This document shows positions 1-5,652 of a stretch of DNA of 6,297 nucleotides, one piece after another. Position numbers and translations under genes: made by a program. The first letter of the stretch is position 1. Each line of letters begins with the position of its first letter. This DNA is from Actinomycetales bacterium (GTDB lineage: Bacteria > Actinomycetota > Actinomycetes > Actinomycetales > BWSM-131). The stretch lies in contig JASBSH010000433.1 of the NCBI GenBank assembly GCA_030149025.1, forward strand, positions 1-6,297, read 5' to 3'. A model generated the notes under the pieces. That model searched no databases, was not told the origin of the DNA, and saw only the letters and a program-made list of their open reading frames with translations.

Positions 1-80
1 GTCGTCTCGGTCGTCTCGGCCGACGTCTTGTCGGTCTTGTCCCCGGATCCGGCGGTCTTCGTGGCAGTCTCGTCAGGCAC
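1..80 (-). CDS. N-terminus of an unidentified minus-strand protein (partial)
   Basis: This reading frame runs off the left edge; only about 26 N-terminal residues are visible. It starts with GTG at 80-78 and reads MPDETATKTAGSGDKTDKTS and onward, a hydrophilic Thr/Lys/Asp/Glu-rich tail of the kind that often precedes a folded domain. Nearly all third codon positions are G or C. An in-frame TAG lies three codons upstream, and no other start codon occurs in the visible part, so the GTG is the only start available in the window. There is no Shine-Dalgarno sequence, but a TAGGGT -10-like box lies exactly six bases upstream, as expected for a leaderless transcript. It is divergent from the gene at 239. 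A plus-strand frame over the same bases also has high G/C third positions, so the call is moderate. Function unknown. Confidence 0.5.
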   Translation of the reverse strand, partial: MPDETATKTAGSGDKTDKTSAETTET

Positions 81-86
81 GGGACG

Positions 87-92
87 ACCCTA
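87..92 (-). promoter_or_regulatory. Candidate -10 box of a leaderless minus-strand promoter
   Basis: On the minus strand TAGGGT fits the TANNNT consensus of actinobacterial -10 boxes, and six bases separate it from the GTG at 80. Transcription would therefore start at or next to the start codon. No good -35 hexamer is seen. The box lies inside a small dyad, ACCC-TATT-GGGT (87-98), which could be chance or an operator. Confidence 0.35.
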
Positions 93-242
93 TTGGGTGG
101 CCGAGAAGGGACGGCCGAGGCAACCAACGAGGCAACCAAACACCACCTACGGGCGGTTCTGCAGGCCCCGGTCGAACCTCCGGCGCAGGCACCGACCGCA
201 CCTGCGGTCCGCGCCGCGATCCGCGAGGAGGTGAACCGGTGA
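93..242 (+). CDS. Possible small ORF overlapping the start of the next gene
   Basis: A frame from TTG at 93 would encode about 49 residues, rich in Ala, Pro, Glu and Arg, ending in AAIREEVNR. Its TGA (240-242) overlaps the GTG start of the following gene, giving a GTGA junction. From about 120 onward the base use by codon position looks coding: first and third positions are GC-rich and the second is clearly lower. Against it, TTG is the only usable start, no Shine-Dalgarno sequence precedes it, the N-terminal part lies over the divergent promoter region, and there is no recognisable domain. It may instead be the untranslated leader of the gene at 239. Low confidence. Confidence 0.25.
   Translation: MGGREGTAEATNEATKHHLRAVLQAPVEPPAQAPTAPAVRAAIREEVNR
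117..140. repeat. Tandem 12-bp direct repeat in the divergent intergenic region
   Basis: Two adjacent copies of GAGGCAACCAAC/A (117-128 and 129-140) differ only at the last base. They lie between the divergent starts at 80 (minus) and 239 (plus), where a transcription factor could bind both copies on the same face of the helix at nearly one turn spacing. Regulatory use is inferred from position only. Confidence 0.5.
226..234 (+). promoter_or_regulatory. Strong Shine-Dalgarno sequence for the gene at 239
   Basis: AGGAGGTGA is an almost complete match to the anti-Shine-Dalgarno end of 16S rRNA. Its AGGAGG core ends seven bases before the GTG at 239, an ideal spacing. It fixes the start of that gene and contrasts with the weak or absent sites of the exporter ATPase and ccmA. 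Confidence 0.75.
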
Positions 243-661
243 CCACCGACCGACGCGACTCGGCGGATCAGGCCGCCGTGACCGCCGTCCTCAATGCGGC
301 CCTGGATGGTGAGCCGCGGCTCGACCTCGACCTCGGCGAGGTCCGCCGCGCCGGGCGCTGGCGTCGCGTGGACGTCCAGCTCGAGGTGCGCACGGGGTCG
401 TTCGCGACGGACGCTCTGGGCCAGAGGTGCTCCGCGGCTCGCGGTGAGCGCTGCTGCGAGGAGCTGCTGGACGACGCCACGCAGCTTCGCGGGACGGAGC
501 GGCTCGCGGCGGGCTCGAAGAGCGGGGAGGTCTCGCAGCGGACGGTGCAGCTCTTCACCGACGGCACCGTCGTGGAGGTCACCGCGTCGGCAGGGTGGTC
601 GGTGAACCAGCTGCGGGCCGTCGTCACCTCGCCGAGGCTGCAGGCTCTGCCCTCATCGTGA
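239..661 (+). CDS. Conserved-looking hypothetical soluble protein, 140 residues
   Basis: The gene is convincingly coding: third codon positions are overwhelmingly G/C and a near-perfect Shine-Dalgarno sequence precedes the GTG start. I do not recognise a named family. The protein has no signal peptide or membrane segment, so it should be cytoplasmic. Residues 1-50 are acidic and basic mixed. Three cysteines (C64, C72, C73) sit in a central segment with spacing C-x7-CC. The C-terminus has a beta-strand-like stretch LFTDGTVVEVTA (105-116) followed by a helix ending in SPRLQAL. That ending resembles, as a recalled pattern only, small actinobacterial proteins of unknown function with a DGT-V-V-T strand and a final 'QL..(I/V)..(D/S)P.L' helix. 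It ends 35 bases before the exporter ATPase, so it could be co-transcribed with it or encode a local regulator or accessory factor; no DNA-binding motif is evident. Confidence 0.75.
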   Translation: MTTDRRDSADQAAVTAVLNAALDGEPRLDLDLGEVRRAGRWRRVDVQLEVRTGSFATDALGQRCSAARGERCCEELLDDATQLRGTERLAAGSKSGEVSQRTVQLFTDGTVVEVTASAGWSVNQLRAVVTSPRLQALPSS

Positions 662-674
662 TCACGCCGGCGTG
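657..674. repeat. Two overlapping palindromes, possible operator
   Basis: CGTGATCACG (657-666) and CACGCCGGCGTG (663-674) are both perfect inverted repeats and share four bases, giving alternating CGTG/CACG half-sites. They cover the stop codon of the preceding gene and the expected -35 region of the exporter promoter. A repressor site is the natural reading, but an RNA hairpin is an alternative. Confidence 0.5.
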
Positions 675-684
675 CCGAGCGGCG

Positions 685-690
685 TAGCGT
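685..690 (+). promoter_or_regulatory. Candidate -10 box of a leaderless promoter for the exporter
   Basis: TAGCGT fits TANNNT and lies six bases before the ATG at 697, so transcription would begin at the start codon itself. This explains why no Shine-Dalgarno sequence precedes this ATPase. The -35 element is poor and falls within the palindromes at 657-674. Inferred from sequence pattern. Confidence 0.4.
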
Positions 691-696
691 TTCACC

Positions 697-1662
697 ATGG
701 CTGCGAGCAGCGGTGCCAATGAAACTGCCATCGTGATCTCGGGGCTCAGGAAGTCGTTCGGTGCAACTGTCGCCCTCGACGGGCTCGACCTCACCGTGAA
801 CACCGGTGAGGTGCATGGATTCCTCGGGCCGAACGGCTCCGGAAAGTCCACGACCCTGCGGGTGCTGCTCGGCCTCCTCCGCAAGGACGGTGGCGAGGTC
901 CGGCTGCTCGGCGGCGACCCGTGGCGGGACGCGGCCCAGCTGCACCGGCGCCTGGCGTACGTGCCCGGGGACGTGAACCTCTGGCCCACCTTGACCGGTG
1001 GCGAGGTGATCGACCTGCTCAGCCGCCTGCGCGGCGGTTCGGACGAGAAGAAGCGCGCGGCACTGCTCGAGCGCTTCGAGCTGGACCCGCGCAAGAAGGG
1101 CCGCGCCTACTCGAAGGGGAACCGGCAGAAGGTCGCCCTCATCGCGGCGCTCGTGTCCGACGTTGAGCTTCTCATCCTTGACGAGCCCACCTCGGGGCTG
1201 GACCCGTTGATGGAGGGGGTATTTCGAGAGTGCATCCTGGGCGAAGCGCAGCAGGGTCGGACGGTGCTGCTCTCCAGTCATCTCCTCTCGGAGGTGGAGG
1301 CGCTCTGTGACCGCGTCAGCATCATCCGACGTGGCCGCACGGTGGAGTCCGGCACGTTGGCCGAGCTGCGGCACCTGACGCGGACCTCCGTACGGGCGGA
1401 GCTGGGCGCGTCGCCGGTGGGCCTCGACCGGCTCCCCGGTGTGCACGACGTCCTCGTCGAGGGAAGCAGGGTCAGCTGCGACGTCGACACCCCGCACCTG
1501 GGCGACCTGCTGCGGGAGCTGACGAGACTCGGTGTGCGAGACATGACGTGCCAACCGCCCACCCTCGAGGAGCTGTTTCGACGGCACTACGCCGACGACC
1601 GCGACGCCGAGGGTCCGAGGCCGGCGGCCGACGGCGCGAGCCGCGTGGCGGCGTCCCGATGA
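697..1662 (+). CDS. ABC-2 type exporter, ATP-binding protein
   Basis: This 321-residue cytoplasmic ATPase drives the membrane permease encoded next. Visible motifs are Walker A GPNGSGKST (44-52, with Lys50), a Q-loop region replaced by PGDVNLWP, ABC signature YSKGNRQKV (138-146; Gly at the usual position but Asn where Gly-Gln/Arg is commoner), Walker B LLILDEP with D162-E163, D-loop SGLDP and H-loop His195 in SSHLLSE. After about residue 215 a C-terminal extension follows, of the type attached to multidrug and antibiotic ABC-2 ATPases (DrrA-like), ending with an Arg/Ala-rich tail. Its start at ATG 697 fits a leaderless promoter. The stop TGA overlaps the ATG of the permease (ATGA), so the two are translationally coupled. 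Substrate cannot be read from sequence; the pairing with a 12-helix permease is typical of actinobacterial polyketide/antibiotic exporters. Confidence 0.93.
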   Translation: MAASSGANETAIVISGLRKSFGATVALDGLDLTVNTGEVHGFLGPNGSGKSTTLRVLLGLLRKDGGEVRLLGGDPWRDAAQLHRRLAYVPGDVNLWPTLTGGEVIDLLSRLRGGSDEKKRAALLERFELDPRKKGRAYSKGNRQKVALIAALVSDVELLILDEPTSGLDPLMEGVFRECILGEAQQGRTVLLSSHLLSEVEALCDRVSIIRRGRTVESGTLAELRHLTRTSVRAELGASPVGLDRLPGVHDVLVEGSRVSCDVDTPHLGDLLRELTRLGVRDMTCQPPTLEELFRRHYADDRDAEGPRPAADGASRVAASR

Positions 1663-3260
1663 ACGCCTTCGCCGGAACCGGCACCCTCGTGAGGCTCGCG
1701 ATCCGGCGCGACCGCATCCTCATGCCGGTCTGGATCGTCGTCTTCGCGGCCCTCGCGGCGAGCTCCGCGGCCGCGACGGTCGGGGTGTACCCGACCGTGC
1801 AGTCCCGGGTGGCGGCAGCGGAGGCCGCGAACGCCGCCCCGTCCATCGTCGCCCTGTACGGCCCGGTCTTCGACCCGACCAGCCTTGGTGGCATCGCGCT
1901 GCTGAAGATGAACGCGTTCGGCGCCCTGCTCGTGGGGATCCTGATGATCGTCTTCGTGGTTCGTCACACCCGGGCCGAGGAGGAGCAGGGGCGGCTCGAG
2001 CTGATGAGCGCAGGGGTGGTGGGCCGCTTCGCGCCGTTGACCGCGGCGCTGTTGGTCGCGCTCGGGTCGAGCGTGCTCCTTGGTGCCGCCACCGCCGCCG
2101 GTCTGATCGGTGCCGGGCTGCCGGTCGGCGGCTCGCTGACGTTCGGCTTGATGTGGGCGACCGCAGGGGGCACGTTCTCGGCGGTGGCCGCGGTCGCGGC
2201 ACAGTTGACGGAGTCCGCACGCGCCGGGACGGGGCTGAGTCTGGTGGTGCTCGGCCTGTCATACGTGTTCCGGGCGATGGGCGATACCGCGGGGGACGCC
2301 GGCCCCGCATGGTTGTCCTGGGTCTCACCCATCGGGTGGGCCCAGCAGATCCGCCCCTTCGGCGGTGACCGCGTCTGGGTGGCGGCCATCTCGGTCGTCT
2401 TCGTGCTGTTGGCAACGGGTTTCGCTTTCGCCCTTGTCCAGCGAAGGGACATCGGCGCGGGACTGGTGCGGCCACGTCCTGGAAGGGCGCAGGCATCGCC
2501 GCTGCTCGGCACGCCGTTCGGGCTCGCCTGGCGACTCCAGCGCGGCACTCTGCTCGCCTGGTCCGCGGCCTACCTGCTGCTCGGTGCCGTCTTCGGCAAC
2601 CTGGCGTCGAGCGTGGGTGATTTCGTCGACACCTCCCAGGCGCGGGAGGTGATCACCCGTTTGGGCGGCGTGAAGGGGCTGACGGATGCGTTCCTGTCCA
2701 CCGAGTTCGGGATGATGGGCGTGATCACCGCGGCGTACGGGATCCAGGCGGCGCTGCGGCTGCGGTCCGAGGAGACCGCGCTGTGTGCCGAACCCGTGCT
2801 GGCCACGGGGGTTTCGCGGCCACGGTGGGTGGCAAGCCACCTGCTGGTGGCCCTGGCCGGTGCCACGGCTCTGATGGCGCTGGCCGGTTCCGTTGCCGGG
2901 TTGGCGTACGGGGCGCAGACCGGGGACGTCCCCGCAGAGCTGGGCCGGATGCTGCCGGCAGCGCTCGTGCAGCTGCCCGCCGCTTGGGTGCTGACCGGCG
3001 TGGCGATGCTGCTGTTCGGCGTGGCGCCGCGCTGGGTGGCCGTCGCGTGGGTGGCGCTCGTCGCGTCTCTGGTGATCGGTGAGCTCGGCTCACTGCTCAG
3101 CCTCCGCCAGACGGTCCTGAACCTCTCGCCGTTCACGCACGTCCCGCGCATGCCGGGCGCTGACTTCGCGCTCGCGCCGGTGCTGTGGCTCGTCGCTGTC
3201 GCCGCGGGGCTCATCTCACTCGGCATCGTGGCCTTCCGACGCCGCGACGTCCCAGCCTGA
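1659..3260 (+). CDS. ABC-2 type exporter, 12-helix permease (antibiotic-exporter class)
   Basis: The 533-residue product is the membrane half of the exporter. I chose ATG 1659, which overlaps the ATPase stop (ATGA); the frame stays open upstream, but that part lies inside the ATPase gene. The N-terminus, with TGTLVRLAIRRDRILMPVW, is characteristic of large actinobacterial permeases annotated as polyketide or tetronasin-type antibiotic transporters. I see about twelve hydrophobic segments in two sets of six: near residues 20-42, 84-102, 125-155, 160-183, 191-208 and 240-260, then 297-318, 349-367, 394-418, 430-455, 459-480 and 507-528. A basic linker around 262-290 joins the halves, each repeating an RLxxRxxLLAW-like entry to its first helix, so the gene looks like a fused duplication of a six-helix permease. 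One ATPase dimer would power one such polypeptide. Substrate unknown. Confidence 0.9.
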   Translation: MNAFAGTGTLVRLAIRRDRILMPVWIVVFAALAASSAAATVGVYPTVQSRVAAAEAANAAPSIVALYGPVFDPTSLGGIALLKMNAFGALLVGILMIVFVVRHTRAEEEQGRLELMSAGVVGRFAPLTAALLVALGSSVLLGAATAAGLIGAGLPVGGSLTFGLMWATAGGTFSAVAAVAAQLTESARAGTGLSLVVLGLSYVFRAMGDTAGDAGPAWLSWVSPIGWAQQIRPFGGDRVWVAAISVVFVLLATGFAFALVQRRDIGAGLVRPRPGRAQASPLLGTPFGLAWRLQRGTLLAWSAAYLLLGAVFGNLASSVGDFVDTSQAREVITRLGGVKGLTDAFLSTEFGMMGVITAAYGIQAALRLRSEETALCAEPVLATGVSRPRWVASHLLVALAGATALMALAGSVAGLAYGAQTGDVPAELGRMLPAALVQLPAAWVLTGVAMLLFGVAPRWVAVAWVALVASLVIGELGSLLSLRQTVLNLSPFTHVPRMPGADFALAPVLWLVAVAAGLISLGIVAFRRRDVPA

Positions 3261-3263
3261 TCG

Positions 3264-3281
3264 CGGGCCGGATGAGGCCCG
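3264..3281 (+). terminator. GC-rich hairpin after the permease gene
   Basis: CGGGCC and GGCCCG pair across a six-base loop (GGATGA), starting four bases after the permease stop; one G-U pair could extend the stem. No T tract follows, so it is at best a weak or actinobacterial-style U-less terminator, or an mRNA 3'-end stabiliser. Confidence 0.3.
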
Positions 3282-3313
3282 TCGGAACCGGTGAGGCGCC
3301 GGCGAAGGTCCCG

Positions 3314-3345
3314 GAGCACCGACTGTAGCGAGCACCGGCTGTAGC
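3314..3345. repeat. Tandem 16-bp direct repeat
   Basis: Two head-to-tail copies of GAGCACCGRCTGTAGC (3314-3329 and 3330-3345) differ only at base 9 (A or G). They lie in the non-coding stretch between the exporter and ccm genes. Possible roles are a regulator binding site for the ccm promoter, or a replication-slippage product with no function. Confidence 0.6.
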
Positions 3346-3428
3346 CGGAGGTGGCGGTCGAGCGGCCGGTCGAATCCCGGTCAAAGCCGTGCCCGTGCTC
3401 GTTGCGCCGCATCAGCACCGCCTCCGGC

Positions 3429-3599
3429 TCAAGGCTCCCAGTCGCTTGGGTTACAGTCGTGGACGACCGCGCCCACCTTGCGAAGGATGACGTGCCAGCC
3501 GCGACTGTCCCAGATGCTTCCCAGGGGCTCGGGGCGGCGACCGTACCCGGGATGGGAGATCGGCCTTCTGTGTCCTTTGCCATGGCTCCGCCCACTCAC
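3429..3599 (-). CDS. Possible small minus-strand protein, 56 residues
   Basis: A minus-strand frame from GTG at 3599 to TGA at 3429 would give a 56-residue protein. In its last 38 codons most third positions are G or C (I count six A/T), which is stronger than in the plus-strand frame over the same bases. The C-terminal part reads LGSIWDSRGWHVILRKVGAV and ends in DCNPSDWEP; three tryptophans, an alternating hydrophobic stretch and few low-complexity residues look like a folded small domain rather than antisense noise. No family is recognised. Weak points: no Shine-Dalgarno sequence or -10 box is seen, and its 5' end overlaps the likely start of ccmA on the other strand. It could be a remnant of a longer gene. 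Confidence 0.35.
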   Translation of the reverse strand: MSGRSHGKGHRRPISHPGYGRRPEPLGSIWDSRGWHVILRKVGAVVHDCNPSDWEP

Positions 3600-4259
3600 A
3601 GAGGCGTGGCGCCGTTGATCGACTTCGCGGGGGTCGGCGTCCACGTCCATCGCACACCGGTGCTGCGGGCGCTCGACCTGACCCTCGAGTCAGGGGAGGT
3701 CACCGGGATCATCGGTGCCAACGGGTCCGGCAAGACGACCCTGCTACAGCTGGCGGCGACCCTGCACCGTCCCGTCGCCGGGGCGGCACGGGTGCTCGGT
3801 GCGGACCTGAGCAGCGCCGTCCCGGCCCATCTGCGTCGTTCCATCTGCTTGGTCGGTCACGAAGCCGCCCTCTACCCTCACCTCACCCTTCGAGAGAACC
3901 TGCGCTTCGTGGCAGCCGTGCTCGGCCAGACCCAGCAGAGCGCCGATACCGCGCTCGATACCGTCGGGCTCGGACGGGCGGCGGACCGCAGGGTCCGGCA
4001 ATGCTCACAGGGCATGGTGAGACGGGCGGATCTGGCGCGCGCCCTGATCGCCCCGCCGAAGCTCCTCCTCCTCGACGAGCCGCACGCCGGCCTGGACTCC
4101 TCCGCCGGGGACCTGGTCGACTTCCTGGTCGACGAGGTGCGGAGCCGTGGTGGTGCCGCCGTGATCGTCTCCCACGATCGCGCCCGGCTGGATCTGGTCG
4201 TCGACCGTGTTCTGGAGCTGGTCGACGGACAGCTCGTCCCGGTTCGGAGTCTGCGATGA
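3570..4259 (+). CDS. ccmA: CcmA, heme-trafficking ABC ATPase of cytochrome c maturation System I
   Basis: The protein (229 residues from GTG 3570) is the cytoplasmic ATPase of the CcmAB complex, whose ATP hydrolysis releases holo-CcmE from CcmC/CcmD. Motifs are Walker A GANGSGKTT (49-57, Lys55), a degenerate signature CSQGMVRR (145-152), Walker B LLLLDEP with D169-E170, the D-loop region HAGLD and H-loop His202 in VSHDR. Identity rests on these motifs, the short single-domain length (the family is about 200-220 residues) and the ccmB-ccmC-ccmD-ccmE genes that follow. The start is uncertain: GTG 3570 has GGGAGA about ten bases upstream; ATG 3552, ATG 3582 and TTG 3615 (with AGAGG at 3600-3604) are alternatives, and homology would only require beginning near residue 15. 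The stop overlaps the ccmB ATG. Confidence 0.9.
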   Translation: MSFAMAPPTHRGVAPLIDFAGVGVHVHRTPVLRALDLTLESGEVTGIIGANGSGKTTLLQLAATLHRPVAGAARVLGADLSSAVPAHLRRSICLVGHEAALYPHLTLRENLRFVAAVLGQTQQSADTALDTVGLGRAADRRVRQCSQGMVRRADLARALIAPPKLLLLDEPHAGLDSSAGDLVDFLVDEVRSRGGAAVIVSHDRARLDLVVDRVLELVDGQLVPVRSLR

Positions 4260-4924
4260 GGGAACAGTGGCGGACCTGTGCGGCGATCGCCGGCAACAGT
4301 CTGCGGCTGGAGCGGCGGGCCGGGGAGGCGCTGCTCGTGGTTGCGCCGTTCGGTGCGGTCGCCCTGCTGCTCATCCCCATGGCCGTCGGAACCGACGTGC
4401 CGCTGCTGAGGCGGCTGGGGCCGGGCATGTACTGGACGGTGCTGCTGCTCTTCGGTGTCCTGGTGATCCTCCGGCAGAGCTCACTGCAGAGTCCCGCCCA
4501 GGCGCGCCTGCTCGCCCTCGCCGGCGTCCCCGGTGCCATCGCGATGCTCGGCAACGCCGTGGCCACGGCTGTGCTGCTGGTGGCGTTCGGCGCAGTCCTG
4601 GCACCGGTGGTGATAATGCTCTACGACCCGGGCATGCAAGGCTGGCCCTGGTTCCTGACGGTTCTGCCAGGGGTGGCGATCGGTCTTGCCCTGCTCGGGG
4701 TCGTCGCCGACTCGCTGGTTCGCTGGCTCGACGCACGCAGCACACTGGGGCCCCTGCTGATCGTCCCGCTGGCGATCCCGCTGCTGCTGGGCGCCACGCA
4801 AAGCTGGCAGGCCGCCGCGTTCGGCGCGTCACCGCTCCCGTGGCTGCTGCTCATCGTCACCGTTGACCTGATCCTGTTCCTTGCAGTGCTGCTCGCCGGC
4901 CATCTCCTGGATGTCGTCACATGA
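4256..4924 (+). CDS. ccmB: CcmB, membrane subunit of the CcmAB heme-trafficking complex
   Basis: The 222-residue product is a polytopic membrane protein matching CcmB in length (about 220) and layout. Roughly six hydrophobic segments follow a basic, amphipathic N-terminus (residues 1-23). Recognisable family features are the LGPGMYWTVLLLFGVLVIL helix (about 54-73), corresponding to the APGIIWVAALL region of the E. coli protein, and STLGPLLIVPLAIPLLLGAT late in the protein, corresponding to its VLPLTIPLLIFAT segment. The loop after helix 2, acidic in E. coli (LQDGSLEQL), here reads LQSPAQARL, a notable divergence. With CcmA it couples ATP hydrolysis to CcmE release. ATG 4256 overlaps the ccmA stop, and GGAG (4246-4249) lies six bases upstream. 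Confidence 0.9.
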   Translation: MREQWRTCAAIAGNSLRLERRAGEALLVVAPFGAVALLLIPMAVGTDVPLLRRLGPGMYWTVLLLFGVLVILRQSSLQSPAQARLLALAGVPGAIAMLGNAVATAVLLVAFGAVLAPVVIMLYDPGMQGWPWFLTVLPGVAIGLALLGVVADSLVRWLDARSTLGPLLIVPLAIPLLLGATQSWQAAAFGASPLPWLLLIVTVDLILFLAVLLAGHLLDVVT

Positions 4925-5652
4925 AGCCTCGCTTTGACCTCCTGCCTCCCCTTGCCATGGCCGTCGCGGCCGTCGGTGTCGCCCTGGCGTTCATCGCCCC
5001 CCCGGACCGTGTGCAGGGCAACCTGCAGAAGCTGATGTACGTCCATGTCCCCGCCGCCTGGATTGCCTATCTGGCGTTCGTCCTGACGCTGATCGGCAGC
5101 ATCGGATGGTTGTGGCGACGAGAGCCGCGCTGGGACCGGCTGGCTGCAGCCGCTGCCGAGGTCGGCGTCTTCTTCACGGGACTTGCCATCGCTCTGGGCG
5201 CGATCTGGGGCAAGCCGGTCTGGGGAGTGTGGTGGACCTGGGACGCCCGCCTCGTCACCACCGCCCTGCTGTTCTTCGTCTACCTCGGATATCTCGCGCT
5301 GCGACGCGTCACCGAAGATCGCTCCGACCGGGCTCGCCGGTCCGCCGTGTTCGGCGTGGTGGCCTTCATCCAGGTCCCCGTCGTCCACTTCTCCGTGATC
5401 TGGTGGCGCACGCTGCATCAGCCCCCAACCGTGCTGCGTCCGGGGGACCCGACGATCGACCACACCATGCTGGCCGTCCTGCTCGTCAATCTTGTCGGCT
5501 TCACCCTGCTCGGAGCCTGGATGCTGAGACAGCGGTTCCGTCTGCTGGCCCAGCTCGAGGATCTCGAAGATGCCTTGGCGGCACGAGACCTTGAGCTGGC
5601 CGGGCACTCGATCGAGACACCCAAGTTGGAAGGACGACGTTCTGATGTCTGA
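4921..5652 (+). CDS. ccmC: CcmC, heme-handling protein that loads heme onto CcmE
   Basis: CcmC (243 residues) binds heme at the outer membrane face and catalyses its attachment to CcmE. The tryptophan-rich motif WGVWWTWDARLV (101-112) is the signature of the heme-handling protein family. The two axial heme-ligand histidines are present: His42 in MYVHVPAAW and His166 in WWRTLHQ; His156 in VVHFSVIWW is also a family feature. Six membrane segments fit the family, near residues 11-27, 45-65, 77-95, 112-127, 141-157 and 184-201. After the last helix there is a charged tail of about 40 residues, with LEDLEDALAARDLEL suggesting a short helix or coiled coil, which may contact CcmD or the ATPase. The start overlaps the ccmB stop (ATGA), and the end overlaps ccmD by eight bases. 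Confidence 0.96.
   Translation: MKPRFDLLPPLAMAVAAVGVALAFIAPPDRVQGNLQKLMYVHVPAAWIAYLAFVLTLIGSIGWLWRREPRWDRLAAAAAEVGVFFTGLAIALGAIWGKPVWGVWWTWDARLVTTALLFFVYLGYLALRRVTEDRSDRARRSAVFGVVAFIQVPVVHFSVIWWRTLHQPPTVLRPGDPTIDHTMLAVLLVNLVGFTLLGAWMLRQRFRLLAQLEDLEDALAARDLELAGHSIETPKLEGRRSDV

Larger units (their letters stand above)
3261..3569. other. Intergenic region between the exporter and the ccm operon
   Basis: About 310 bases lie between the permease stop and the chosen ccmA start. In order it holds a GC-rich hairpin (3264-3281), a tandem 16-bp repeat (3314-3345) whose second copy forms part of a small hairpin CCGGC-TGTA-GCCGG (3335-3348), and a candidate -10 box TACAGT (3452-3457) with only a poor -35. 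A 7-bp inverted repeat follows, ACAGTCG (3453-3459) with CGACTGT (3502-3508). The right half is also covered by a minus-strand frame with coding-like composition. The promoter of the ccm operon should lie here, but I cannot place it with certainty. Confidence 0.5.

Noticed and set aside
268..1587. A 439-residue open frame on the minus strand
   Set aside because: It is antisense to the convincingly coding gene at 239 and to the ABC ATPase with all its motifs; long antisense frames are expected in high-GC DNA, and its protein has no recognisable domain.
1548..1658. An upstream start for the permease inside the ATPase gene
   Set aside because: The extra residues are Arg-rich and antagonise a membrane-protein N-terminus, while ATG 1659 gives an ATGA overlap and the expected family N-terminus.
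3346..3385. A tRNA-like stretch, including CCGGTCGAATCCCGG resembling a T-arm and a D-arm-like GGTCGAGCGG
   Set aside because: One T of the T-loop is missing, no matching acceptor stem or complete anticodon arm can be drawn, and the spacing between arms is too short. It is probably chance.
3351..3551. An N-terminal extension of CcmA from GTG 3351
   Set aside because: It would add about 70 residues not found in the family, has weaker third-position bias than the antisense frame, and covers the repeats and likely promoter.
2570..3595. A 341-residue minus-strand open frame spanning the permease and the intergenic region
   Set aside because: It is antisense to the permease, Ser/Thr/Ala/Arg-rich without domains, and in the intergenic part a different minus-strand frame shows better codon bias.
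4001..4255. An upstream start for ccmB inside ccmA
   Set aside because: The added Arg/Pro-rich sequence is an out-of-frame reading of ccmA; ATG 4256 has a Shine-Dalgarno sequence and gives the normal CcmB length.
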